Of a stretch of 64,000 nucleotides of DNA, positions 24,001-34,860 are shown piece by piece. Position numbers and translations under genes: made by a program. Source of the stretch: Anseranas semipalmata (lineage: Eukaryota; Chordata; Aves; Anseriformes; Anseranatidae). The DNA lies in assembly GCA_013399115.1 (NCBI GenBank), contig VXAA01001968.1, positions 216,034-280,033 of the forward strand, given 5' to 3'. Numbering within the stretch: the first letter of the stretch is position 1; every line of letters begins with the position of its first letter. The notes under the pieces were generated by a model. That model was not told where the DNA came from, ran no database searches, and saw only the letters and a list, made by a program, of their open reading frames with translations.

Positions 24001-27000
24001 AATAATAGGCATAACAAGTGATACAGAGACTGGAAGATTTTTCCATTCATTCAAACTTAACATAAGGCACATTTCTTTGGAGCAAAAGTAATTAATCATT
24101 GGAAGAACTTAATTGAATCCTTCAGTCTTGGTCTTTGTGAAAATTGGAGCTGGTAAACTATAGAGATATAAGTTGAAGCTTATGTATATGAAATGTATGT
24201 GTAGGCATGCATTGAAAAGATAAAAATTTGTTCAATGAGAATTATATTTGGAAAGTCCTAGTCTTTTGTTATGAAGACAAAACTGTTGTATTCAGCTTAC
24301 ATTCCATGGATCTGTGGGGTACTAGTTAGGAATCTATTGGAGGTAAATAGGAAAAACATGTTATTCATAGTCTTAAATTTGCTACAGAGAGAACTTTATC
24401 TCTGCTGAAAATAATATGCAGGGGGTGTGCAAGTCTCAGTGACCAGAAAACCCTGGGAGTACATGCTGAAAACACTTTATTCTGGTCCTACCAAAGAACA
24501 CTGACGAAACTCTCTGCTGCCAATCCACAAAATTTTCCTGTGAGTCTCAACACTTGTTTTCCTTAAAAGCTCCAGCTATTGAAAATTAAATAAAATAAAA
24601 TAATTGTTTAAAAATAAAATAAAAAAGAAAGCAAGAATATCAGCTTTCATTCAAAGCAAATAGTAATTTTTTGTCCCTCAGCTGTAGCAAAAAGCTTGAA
24701 AATGCCAAATGAGTGTAATCCAGAAATCAAAAGCCAAATGGACTGGTTTTTGCTTTCCATCTTAAATAAGTCCTTTGAGCCTGCTAACCCTAGGTAGTTG
24801 CCACAAATTTATTTTCTGGTCCTAGACAAGCAGTTTCCATCCATCCAGTAACATGTATGTATTTTTTCATTTTTATTATGTTAATACAGTCATATTTAGC
24901 AGAGCAGCCATTGCATAACATGATATATAATACCTGGTTCTTTTCTATTTCCACAGAAAAGGACTTTCATCTTCATTCCCCCAACAAGAAAAAAAAAAAT
25001 TACAGATTAGTAAGACAGCTTGTTGGTTGGTAGCTTTAATTGTCTAGATTTTTTTCCACCTTACAGTTTTGCACAGCGCAAAACAAAAAGATCTCAGTGT
25101 GCATTTCACACACAAACACAGCCAAATATTTGGTTCTGCTCCCAGAACTGAATCACCAGCACTGCTGTGAAGCAGCTGGGAGCTGGAAGTGTAGTCTTGG
25201 TATTGGCATAGAAGGAAGCATACAAAGTACCCCTGCTTGGCCTTTCAAAGTCCTCGAGCTGGAGCTGCTATGTGTAACTTTCACAATCTAAGGCAGGTTT
25301 TTGCCCACTGGGGGTGTTCCTTATTGCAGTCACCTTTTCTTTTTTACAAAACTTAGCTCTGCTTGTGTATGTGTACTTCCCCCTTCTTGCTCTTTGTGTC
25401 CTTCCTGTCTTAACCTGTGCATTTCTCTCACTCCCTCTTTTCTTATTATTTTTCCTGTATTTCCTTTTTGCCCTTAAAGCCTTCTGCAGAAAGATTAACA
25501 ATTTATGTTGTAGGTGTCTTTAAGGCTTATAGAAAAGAGTATGGCTTGGTACAGACACAGAGACTGCAGGCCTTGTGGAAGAATCTCTACTCCATTCCAG
25601 TTACATCTCTGGCCATGTTTATATTCAGAACTGATACAGCTGGGGAAGGAAGACCTCCCATCTCCAATCTCTGATATAATTACAGAGAACAGAAATGACA
25701 AGTTGAAAGTATCAAAATACAGTTATGCCCCTTCGCTTATTTTAAACACAGACATACACATGTGCTTCAGACACAGACATACACACTGCTTCACTGTCTT
25801 TTAAATATAGAACTATATATTACAAATAGAAATACATATTAAGACATATATAAATATATGTCTTACACTAAACCTTAAAGAAAAAATGACCTTTACTCTG
25901 TCCTCCATTTTGGCTATAAGCCACAACCTAGGATCCTGCCATGCTATTTGTCAGCTTTGGCTAAGTTTCAGACCCAGGTACTATCTCCCTTTCTCTTCTC
26001 ATTGCCTTTTGTAAGTGGTTGCTACTTTACAGATAGGGAAAAGTAACTCTTTGTAGGTGTAATTGATAATCTTATTTTAAGTTCTATATTTAGCATCATA
26101 AGTGTTTTGGTGTTATGGTTCTTAATCACACAGCTATGCCCACTTACAAGTCTTCAGCCAACAGATGTAGATAGTATTAGGCACTCTTCTGTTCTTGTCC
26201 ATTGTACAGGAGCATAGGTAAGGAAAATGAAACAGGAAGAACTGAATGGGATAGAAAGTATCCATGTGACCTCTATGCCTCACAGTGCACAACTTTTTAA
26301 GGTTTTGTAGTAGACAAAGAGAAAGAAAAATACTGTGCTCTAGGATGCAGGCGTCCAGAACCTTTTTGTTCATTTCTGTGTTATGACTGGCACTCAGGGT
26401 GCAAACCTTGTTTTCCAGCTTACATTTGAAATACCCTACAAAGCCCTGCAGTAGGGAGAAAAAAAAAAAAGGGGGNAAAAAAAAACATCTTTTCACTTTA
26501 TCAATTCCCCTTTCAAAGCCCAGAAGAGGCCTTGCACTGGAGATTTCACAATCTAAACAGAAATAACAGACAGAGAAAACTCTCTTCCAACCTCACAAGC
26601 TGTTGCACCTCCATTATCCATTTTCTCTGACCTTGACAACTTCAGTCATGTTTTGTTCATCTCACCTTTTCATTTTGGCCTTGGCACACTATTCTATACA
26701 CACATTCCCATGTGTCTCTGGTGCATCTGGCAAGTCCTTTATCTCAAATTCTTTCATTATCTCCCTTCTACTGCTGTCTATCATTAGGCATTCAGAAATT
26801 TATTCCTGCTTTCACCCAGCCTATGACACAGTCATCTGTTTCCAACCTATTCAATTTTCAGGTAGGTATGCTCATGCTTTTTCTATGGGAAGATACTACC
26901 TCACACATGCTGGGCAGAAATTGGCCTTTCTTTCCATTATCCCAGGTCAAAACTTTCCTTGAGACTTATGTTTGCCTTGATACTCCTAAAAAGTCTTGAT

Positions 27001-28364
27001 AGAGGTTCAGATGTATAAGAAGCGCCATCTCCCTTACAGACAATGTAAATATTTCCTTGTACTTTCCCATCTGTGTTATAGCTGTTTCTTGACTTCATTG
27101 TCCTACTGAAATTAAAATCTGCTTGAGATTGACACAGTTATCCGTTCCATATTTTAAATGTTCTTAAAGTCAAGTCCTGGCTTATGTGAAAGGTCATAAG
27201 CCACCACAGAAATGATGAGGATGGATGGAAAAGTGTTATTATCACCCTCATACAGACAGCTAAATCAGGAAGACAGCAAGTAACAGCTGTGGCAGGGCTG
27301 GCAACGTAGTCCAAATCTCCTGAATCCCAAAATAGGGCTCGCATATGAAAGCAGCCCTTCTTGCTTGCTAAATATGTATTGGAACTGTGCATTGCATTGT
27401 GCTTAATACTGTGCTGTGTGTGTGATTAACTTGAAGTCATGTTATGGGAATTTCATTGCTATTCCTTACTGTCAATAAAGAGGTCTTTCAATTTAAACCT
27501 TTACCCATGTTACATTTAAGCAAATGATATTGTTCTGCCACTTTTCAGTGCCTCACATTTATCATTCCAGGAGTCAGAGGCAAAAATAAACAGCTTATTC
27601 ATTCAATCAATAAGATGGTCAATTTTCTTTATCCCACATCCCCCTTCACTTTCCCTGTCATTGTTTTCACCCTCTCAGAAATGCCTAACTTCTAGTTTGT
27701 TTGTTTTTTTTTATCCATTTTGCTATTCACTTTCCAGAACCCTCACTTCTTTGCTTATAACAAAGACAGATGTGTGTTGAGTTTTGTTATGTTGTTTACT
27801 TTAATTTGTAGTGTCTAATTTATTTATTTATTTATTTTACTTGCAGCTATTGAAGTCTAAATATAGTCAATACCAGTATTTCACACTGGCTGTCTTTGTA
27901 CATTACATACATTAAAGAGCTATGCATACTGGTAAGTCTTAATAGTTTCTAAATATCTAATATGCCAAGTTGATTTGAAGAAGCGTGTATTGAAATTTAA
28001 TATTATTATCATTATTAATATGCATACAGTAGGTGTTAGTATAAAGTCTGCAAATAGTAAGCAATTTTAATAAGAAAAATATTCCAACTTTTAAAAGGAC
28101 CTATACTAGCATTAAAGCGAGACCTACTTAAGAATAGTAACATCTGTGAATGGATTAATTTTATTATGTCTTTTTAATAACAGAATGGTTTAAGGCAGGA
28201 GATGATCAAGCCAATGGTTTTTGATGTACATACTTAGTCACTTCTGTGTGTCCTGAGACCTTACTACTTGGTTTTATCTTTGAAACTGTTTGCAGTACCT
28301 ATGCCCCATGGAGACTTATACACATAGAGAAAATCATACCACTGATTTAAGGGTCTGAAAACAC

Positions 28365-28400
28365 ATTTAGATATCTACCTTCAGGCACTGAATTTTACTG
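28365..28400. repeat. Fragment related to the dispersed repeat at 39841-40080
   Basis: The bases atttagatatctac here (28365-28378) recur exactly at 40047-40060. The neighbouring ttcaggcactga is compatible with the same old family. A short fragment, so support is limited. Confidence 0.3.
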
Positions 28401-28592
28401 AGAACAGCATGTTCTTTGCAAGCTGTGTTTCAATGCCCAGGACATCACATCACACTGGCACTCAGCTGGTATGAACTGGAAGGGTCCATTAACTTCCCAA
28501 CAGGGAGTTAGGCATTACTGAAGTGCAATCTCTTAGAAATGATGCAGTTCAGGAGGACTGTCCATGTGAGTGTGCAAAGTACTCAAAAGCAC

Positions 28593-28610
28593 TTTTTTTT
28601 TTTTTTTTTT
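28593..28610. repeat. Poly-T run, 18 bases
   Basis: Uninterrupted T homopolymer followed by atataatagc. No associated retroposed body is visible. Confidence 0.9.
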
Positions 28611-29069
28611 ATATAATAGCTGGAGTGCTAGCAGTTCAGAAGTGTCAATTTTAAACGTAGATGATTGTATCCCACCTTGTCTGTCTGCCCCAGTTATGAC
28701 TGATTATAATTGTCATCCTCAGTTTCCTTGGTACCAAACTGACATGTAAAGAGCTGTAGTATTTTATAGTCACTCAGATCTGCCTCAGTCTTTTCAATCT
28801 ATGGGAGATTGTTACCTGTTGTGATGCAGTGCATTTCTGTCTGGAGTTTGAGATCCCATGACACTTCTAGAGCTGTGCGCTATGAGAGACGTGCATACTC
28901 CAAGCATCACAAATTACTTTCATTGCATTTGGAGATAGCTTGCTAGTAATGGCTAGTTTGTCTGCCAGATCACATGCACTATGCAGGACGTAAGGTGTCT
29001 ATATGAGAGTCTTGGGACAGCACTTCAGTTACAGATGTGTACATCAATATAACACTAGGTGAGATGACT

Positions 29070-29150
29070 TCTACAGTAGATATCTACAAGTTTGGCACCT
29101 AGGTTGCCTCTACAGTCAGTAGAGACTTCTGTGGGACTCGCCCTCCAAAT
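29070..29150. repeat. Partial copy of the dispersed repeat at 39841-40080
   Basis: Two blocks recur in the same order in both places: agatatctacaagt (29078-29091 and 39842-39855) and tacagtcagtaga (29111-29123 and 39891-39903). The spacing differs, 19 bases here against 35 there. Collinear shared blocks indicate common descent. Confidence 0.45.
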
Positions 29151-29559
29151 CCCTCTCAGAATTTATTTTAGAATCGCTTAAATGGCAACAGTGGAAAAGG
29201 GGGAGGTACCTATTGCTCCCTCTCTCTTTCTTTTTTCCTAATACAAAACTTTCCTCTCCTGAAGTGTACACAACTTCAATTCACTGTCAAAAGGCGAGAC
29301 GCAGGTTGTCAATGTGTCAGACACAGGTTGTAATAAATCCAGAATTGCTCCAGTAACCTTAATGTTGCTATGAGTGAGAAAGAATTTGGTTCAACTGGCA
29401 ATTAGAATGTCCCTCTTTTTTTTTTTCTTTAATATGAACAAAATCCCATACCGGCTGAAGCTAGTAACTTGTGTAGCAGAGTTTGTCTAGTACTATGTTC
29501 TATTATCAATAATAATTATGACACGTAATTTATTCCATAGTGCTTTTAAAGGTTCCTGT

Positions 29560-30020
29560 TCTTACATTGTAGCTAACAACCCTAGGTATATCTCAGGTAG
29601 ATTATTTGCATAATTTAAAACTGGGCAGTGCAGCATAAAAATCTTTCTTGTGGAGAGTCATCACCAATAATTTCAGCTAAATTATTTATGTATTATAATA
29701 ATGCAAAATAATACAAAAATATCAAATAATTTCTGCTGAAGAAATTGAGTGAAAAATGAGTGGCTGAAATTATTCTTCTTTTACATAAGGCGAAGCTTTG
29801 CTTGTCTTCGTTGTAAGATGATGAGATCTGCCCTAAACTCAGAGGGATATAGATAATTGCAATGAGTTATAAATTGAATATGTCAGCAATGGAGGGAATA
29901 ATAAGAGAGTACAAGCGGGAGAGCAGCTGTTGGTGCATACGAATTTGCATGCCTTATGTATCAATTTGGCTGTTGCTGAATTAGTTATAAACTGTCCATA
30001 CTGACATTACAGAACAGAAT
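29560..30020. promoter_or_regulatory. Candidate conserved regulatory element rich in POU and homeodomain words
   Basis: Repeat-free DNA with two octamer motifs atttgcat (29604-29611 and 29943-29950), the near-palindrome attatttgcataat, and words such as gataattgcaatgag, ttataaattgaat and gaattagttataaac. This texture is typical of deeply conserved developmental enhancers. Octamers also arise by chance in AT-rich DNA, and several others occur in this window, so the call rests on the cluster and is inference. Confidence 0.3.
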
Positions 30021-30439
30021 GGAGTTTCATCCAGGCAAATCCACTTTGCTTGGTGCCTAATACAAGGTTTTGCATCTTAATAACAAATGTTCATCCATTA
30101 CATCTTTTTTCTTTATATTATTGTAGATTCAGGGGACCAGAATGATGTCTCTGAATCACTGGAGACATAACTTGTAAATGGTTTGAGAGCCCTTCTGTTG
30201 GGTTCTGATGAGGGCTAATTTCTGCCTATGAACCACATATGAATGGAGATTTGGTGCAGAAAAAAACATCTGGGGAAAGCTAACAATGACTATAACCCAA
30301 TAAAATGTGCAGCTCAGAGGAGTAAGGAAATGATGGGGGATCTCAGAGCTTATGATCTAACTAATTCATGAGACTCTTTAGGTGGCTTTAAGGAAAATAT
30401 GGTTAATTTAACCATACCAGCAGTCATGGACACAAGAGA

Positions 30440-31040
30440 AGCCCACAGAGGTCCACATTTTTTATTTCCTTATCAACAGTCTGGATGATGAGACAGAATG
30501 AATCTTCAGCAAAATTTCCAGATTATACTAAATTACAGGAAGTGGTTGAGATACTGAAAGGTAAAGTTTCATACTAGAGAAGTTTGATAATCTGGAGAAA
30601 TAAGCCAGACGACCCCTTGCAAAGTTCACCAAGGAGAAGTTGAAGTTCTGTATGTGAGCTGGGAAGTCGTCCAAAGTACTGCATAAAGATGGGAACTCAC
30701 TGCTGAAAGGAGCTTGTAGGTCACAGTGGACACTAAACTGAATATGAGACAAAGGTGCGCTCTTATGTCAAATAAAAGTAGTTTGAGGGGTTCAAGTTAT
30801 GTACTAGGAAGATTTTTTTTTTCCACAGGGAGTATGGTGCAGCACAGGAGGAGTAAGAGATTACCCTGAAAGACTGCGAAATCTCCACCATCTGAGATGT
30901 TGTGTTGTTTTTTTTTTTTTTAATTTAGCTAGGCAAAGTTGCCAATGATATGGTTCACTGTTGCCAACAGTCCTACTTGGTCAAAAGGCTGAAGGCTTCT
31001 AGAGGTTCCTTCCAACCAACATATTTATGATTTTCTGTTT
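30440..31040 (+). mobile_element. Old, heavily diverged CR1 LINE fragment
   Basis: The left end reads tttatttccttatcaacag then tctggatgatgagacag, matching the reverse-transcriptase region of CR1 (a phenylalanine/isoleucine-rich block before Leu-Asp-Asp). Later blocks match the C-terminal frame, and the right end, ggcttctagaggttccttcc then aacatatttatgattttctg, matches the CR1 3' tail. Frames are broken throughout and T runs have been inserted or expanded (30815-30823 and about 30910-30921). It has no coding capacity. Divergence from the better CR1 tails at 33.8 and 34.8 kb suggests an older insertion. Confidence 0.6.
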
Positions 31041-31045
31041 ACCAT

Positions 31046-33248
31046 AGGCTCTGCAGTTCTGAGTTGAAGAAACAAGATCTTTCTGAGTTTGCGTGTGTAC
31101 CTTCACCATGCACATTTCAGTGCTATGCACAGATCTTAGCTCATGTTCTGAGAGAAATACAAGGCTATCCTCATAGAAGCAGGATTATTAGCTCAGGAAC
31201 AACATTACGCTGACATAGGTACTGCATTTCTACATCAGGAGCTAATTTGTTTGTAGTTAGACAGAGTGTCTCTGTAGAACACTGCTGCAAAGTTTTTAGA
31301 ACAAATAACAGACATTTCAGTTCACATTGAAAACAGCAATTTCAGTAGAATTTTGTACGGAACTACATTTGGTGTTGTAACACAATCTATAATTTGGAGG
31401 CAGGAGCATATTTTTTTATCACTTTCAAATCATTTTGAACACCACTGATATACATTTCATTGCAGAGGTGGAGAACTGCTACACATAATGAGGCAGAACT
31501 TGGACTAGTATTTTGGATGACACCATAAAGGAGGCGGGGACCTGCTCCTTAAGATCCAAAGTATTACTTTCATAACTGTATGAAGTGCGTGAGTCGCACT
31601 GACTAGGTGTATCCTGTTTTTAAAATCTGGTCCTAGAGGCTGTATCTGTACTTCATAAGAAACCATACCCAACATATCTTCCATCATCCATGCTGTTTAA
31701 TTCTTCGTCTGCACAAATTAGCAAATGAGAAAATGGCCAGGCATGTCTCATGGGATTGCAGAGGCCAAAGGCCATTCCCATCTAGGAATATGTACAAAAC
31801 TGAACAAGACTTTGTTTTATGCACAATCCTGCAATGCCTCTAAGCAACCTCCAAAGTACGCCTCGTATACCCCTACAGTTTCATAGTATGGAAACTCAAT
31901 AAAGTCTGTTAATTCTATTACAAGCTTACAGGGACACAAATTGGAGCCCAGAGGGAACACAAATCCAAACGCTATGAAGTTGAAAAACCATCTCTGCACT
32001 TGGAATTATGCTTTCCATATATTTTATCTGCACAACTGGCAAACATGAATTTGAAAAGATGTCTTCAAAATATAATATAGAAATTGAGAGTGTCTTTACA
32101 AGAGACAAGAAACCAAAGGCTTCCAAAAGTCCTGGCTCATTGTCAACAGATCCTAAGAATTTTCAAGGTCCATATGTGTTTCTTAAATAGGATCCTGAGT
32201 GCTTTGCATAAGGTGAGTTCTCTTCCCCAGCATAAATCTTCAAGCAGGATGCCACGAAGAAGCATTTATTTTCAAATACTATGTCCATTTCATTCCAAAT
32301 GAAAGAGAAGACACACTTTGAGAATTCAGTATTTTGAAATACAGTTCAAATAATACAGTTGCTGAGTATGATCATGTTTTGACTTTGCCACAGATAGTTG
32401 AGAAACACATTTGCTTGTAGAACCTCAAGAGACAACAGGGCAAGTAAAACTGTTACTATTATTATTGTTGCTGTTGTTATTGTAATTGTTGTTGTTGATG
32501 ACAATGTTTTGTTGAAGCTAAAACTTAAGTCAACATAGCATCTCTGTATATATATCATAAGAAGTCAACTCCTGCTCAGAAAAGCCCATCACTCAGTATA
32601 GATAAGACATAATAAGTTAAAAATGGAAATGCAATAAAAGAATGATAATGAAAGGATTAGTACTTGAAACAGCAATCCCAGCATGCCAATAGCTCAGCCC
32701 GCAATCAGTGTTTTATAAAGACTAAGATGGAGCTAAGTTTTAAGGAAGGGTGTGAAGATGGACAATGAGGTGTGATTATACATAAGAGATAGCACAGGAG
32801 GACAGAGCAGGAAAAAAAAAAAAAAAAGAACAATGAGAAACAGATTCTGGAACAACTGGTAGCAAGTAGTTATGAGCTCTGCTAGCTCAACAGTTTGCAT
32901 AAGAAGAAGGATGCTTTTAGCTCATCTCCCTTAACCTTAGCTATCCAAAGAGTAAGTACCTACACTTGAACATTTCACACTACGTTCTTGTTACACCTAG
33001 TGAGGTAAAATGTGCAGTTTCAAGGTATGGTTAATTTCAGACATCTTATTTAGAATGAGCTGGTCTGTGCCCTACTTTTCTTTTTTTGTTGTTGTTCTGT
33101 TTTTTTCCTCCTAAACAATATAAATACCGTAAGGAGAGTAGTTTAGATGTAGACACCTGTGCTATTGATCTTTAGAGATGGCCAAATGCATGCAGTACAA
33201 TGCCTCCCACGGTTGATCTTACTTGAGTGAAATACTCCACAAAAGAAC
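31046..33248. other. Unique non-coding DNA
   Basis: No supportable gene. Contains a trinucleotide-rich patch (tgttgttattg and similar) at 32452-32505 and a short A run near 32813-32827. Confidence 0.55.
32452..32505. repeat. Degenerate TTR trinucleotide tract
   Basis: ttattattgttgctgttgt-type sequence, an imperfect trinucleotide microsatellite. It produces a threonine/isoleucine-rich frame on the minus strand that is not a gene. Confidence 0.75.
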
Positions 33249-33300
33249 ATAGGTATTTATCATTGGTTTTAGGTACCTAACTGTCACCGAGGACCTGGCT
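33249..33300. repeat. Possible ancient amniote repeat fragment
   Basis: taggtatttatcattgg and ttttaggtacctaactg are followed by accgaggacctggct. This resembles the tail of old amniote repeats with ggtgcctaa blocks ending in gaggatctgggcc. Short and diverged; no family name assigned. Confidence 0.35.
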
Positions 33301-33762
33301 AGAAAGCCATGGAAATTAAAACATGAGCTTTAAGGTTCCTGTGGTCAGAATGGGGATGGCAATATGTTTACTAACAAGGAAAAAGATCTCAACATATTTT
33401 GAAGGGGTTTAAGAGGGACAAAATGACATGACTGGGATAAGCAAGAAACGCATTAAAGTCAGTATCTAAAAGGCTAAAGGCTACAATTTTATCTTCATCA
33501 AAAGGTTATATCTTTACAGAATCAAGCTGAAGAAAGAGGAAATACATCATTCCAACCTCTGATCAGTGTTGGCTGTGCTTAGAATCTAGAAATGCAACGA
33601 TAATCCATTTATAATAAGAGAAATAAAGTATTATCAGCTGCATCTAGCTGCATGTGAAAACTCATATCTGGCAAAGACATTTTATGGAAGTTATCCTTGA
33701 CTCCACTAGTCCAGAGGTATCCAGTCAACACATCCTTCTGTTTCTAGAGAGAGACTCTTTAT

Positions 33763-34041
33763 CAGGGAGTGTAGTGATAGGACAAGGGGTAATGGTTTTA
33801 AACTAAAACAGGATAGGTTTAGATTAGATATAAGGAAGAATTTTGCACAATGAAGGTAGTGAGGCACTGGAACAGGTTGCCCAGAGAAGCTGTGGATGCC
33901 CCATCCCTGGAAGTGTTCAAGGCCAGGTTGGATGGGGCTTTGGGCAACGTGGTCTAGTGGGAGGCATCCCTGCCCATGACAGAGGGGTTGGAACTTGGTG
34001 ATCTTTAAGGTCCCTTCCAACCCAAACCATTCTGTGATTCT
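33763..34041 (+). mobile_element. CR1 LINE, 5'-truncated 3' end
   Basis: Begins near agggagtgtagtgatagg and runs through the C-terminal coding region of the CR1 ORF2 protein (gttgcccagagaagctgtgg) into the 3' tail, ending cattctgtgattct. The start encodes the reverse-transcriptase tail only. Severe 5' truncation is normal for CR1. It is less diverged than the copy at 30440-31040. Frame is not intact. Confidence 0.88.
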
Positions 34042-34780
34042 CAGCTGTATTCTCACCCTGCTAAGACAGGTCTAATAACACAATCAGAATAATTTTTTTT
34101 ATTTCCACCTATGTTTTTAGACTCCCTTCATTTCAAGCAAATAGGTCAAGCTTTACTGTGAGTCACATCTTAATTTCTTAGGACAAATCTGTTCCTCCCA
34201 GTCATTTAACTATTGTCCTTTTGCCTATTTGGTAAGGAATAGTCATAGCCTTCTGATTAGCTGCACATTGAACACTGCAGAATGCAGTTTCCCAGTCCTG
34301 AAGTTGCCATAAGCAAGAGATGAAACTTCTGTTGCTACATGCAGAAGCTATTAAAACATCTAACAGGATGACATAGACAAATAATGGTTTTGTACCATGG
34401 CGTATGTAAAATTCCACAATGTTATCCTTACAGGAACTTACTGAATATAAAGGTTTGAAAGTTTAGCAAACTCTTCAAGGGCATAGCCTATGTACATCTT
34501 CCTCTAAGAATGGCTGAATGTGCATGAAGGCCACCCACAGGAACTTTATTGTAGTTATTTGACCATGATCCTATGGGTGAATTCTCAGTTTTCAATAAAG
34601 CAAAGATTTTTAGCATGTGAACGCTTCCTTAGCTTCAAAGTAATTACTCTTATTTTTCAAGTTATGCATAAATGCTTAAAAGCTTTTGTGGTTTAGAGTT
34701 CATCTCAGTAACAGTTACCATTGTACTATGTTTTCCCATTGAGATAGTTCTCACAGATGTTAGAATAAGATATAATTCCT

Positions 34781-34860
34781 ATGGGGACCCAGGATTTGGA
34801 CTCGATGATCCTTGTGGGTCCCTTCCAACTTGGATATTCTATGATTCTATGATTCTGTGA
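34781..34860 (+). mobile_element. CR1 LINE 3' tail
   Basis: Only the last 80 or so bases remain: gggacccaggatttggactc, gatgatccttgtgggtccct, then two attctatg octamers and one attctgtg (34836-34859). The octamer array is the hallmark of CR1 3' ends. Same orientation as the copy 0.7 kb upstream but a different subfamily, so it is an independent insertion. Confidence 0.88.

Larger units (their letters stand above)
17321..28364. other. Unique AT-rich non-coding DNA
   Basis: About 11 kb with no recognisable gene, CR1 or LTR. It holds pyrimidine tracts at 17579-17632 and 17976-18014, an A-rich patch near 24580-24630, a single undetermined base at 26476 inside an A/G run, and a (TTTA)n patch near 27816-27838. 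Open frames up to 120 codons (26134-26496 minus, crossing the N) show no domain. Confidence 0.6.
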
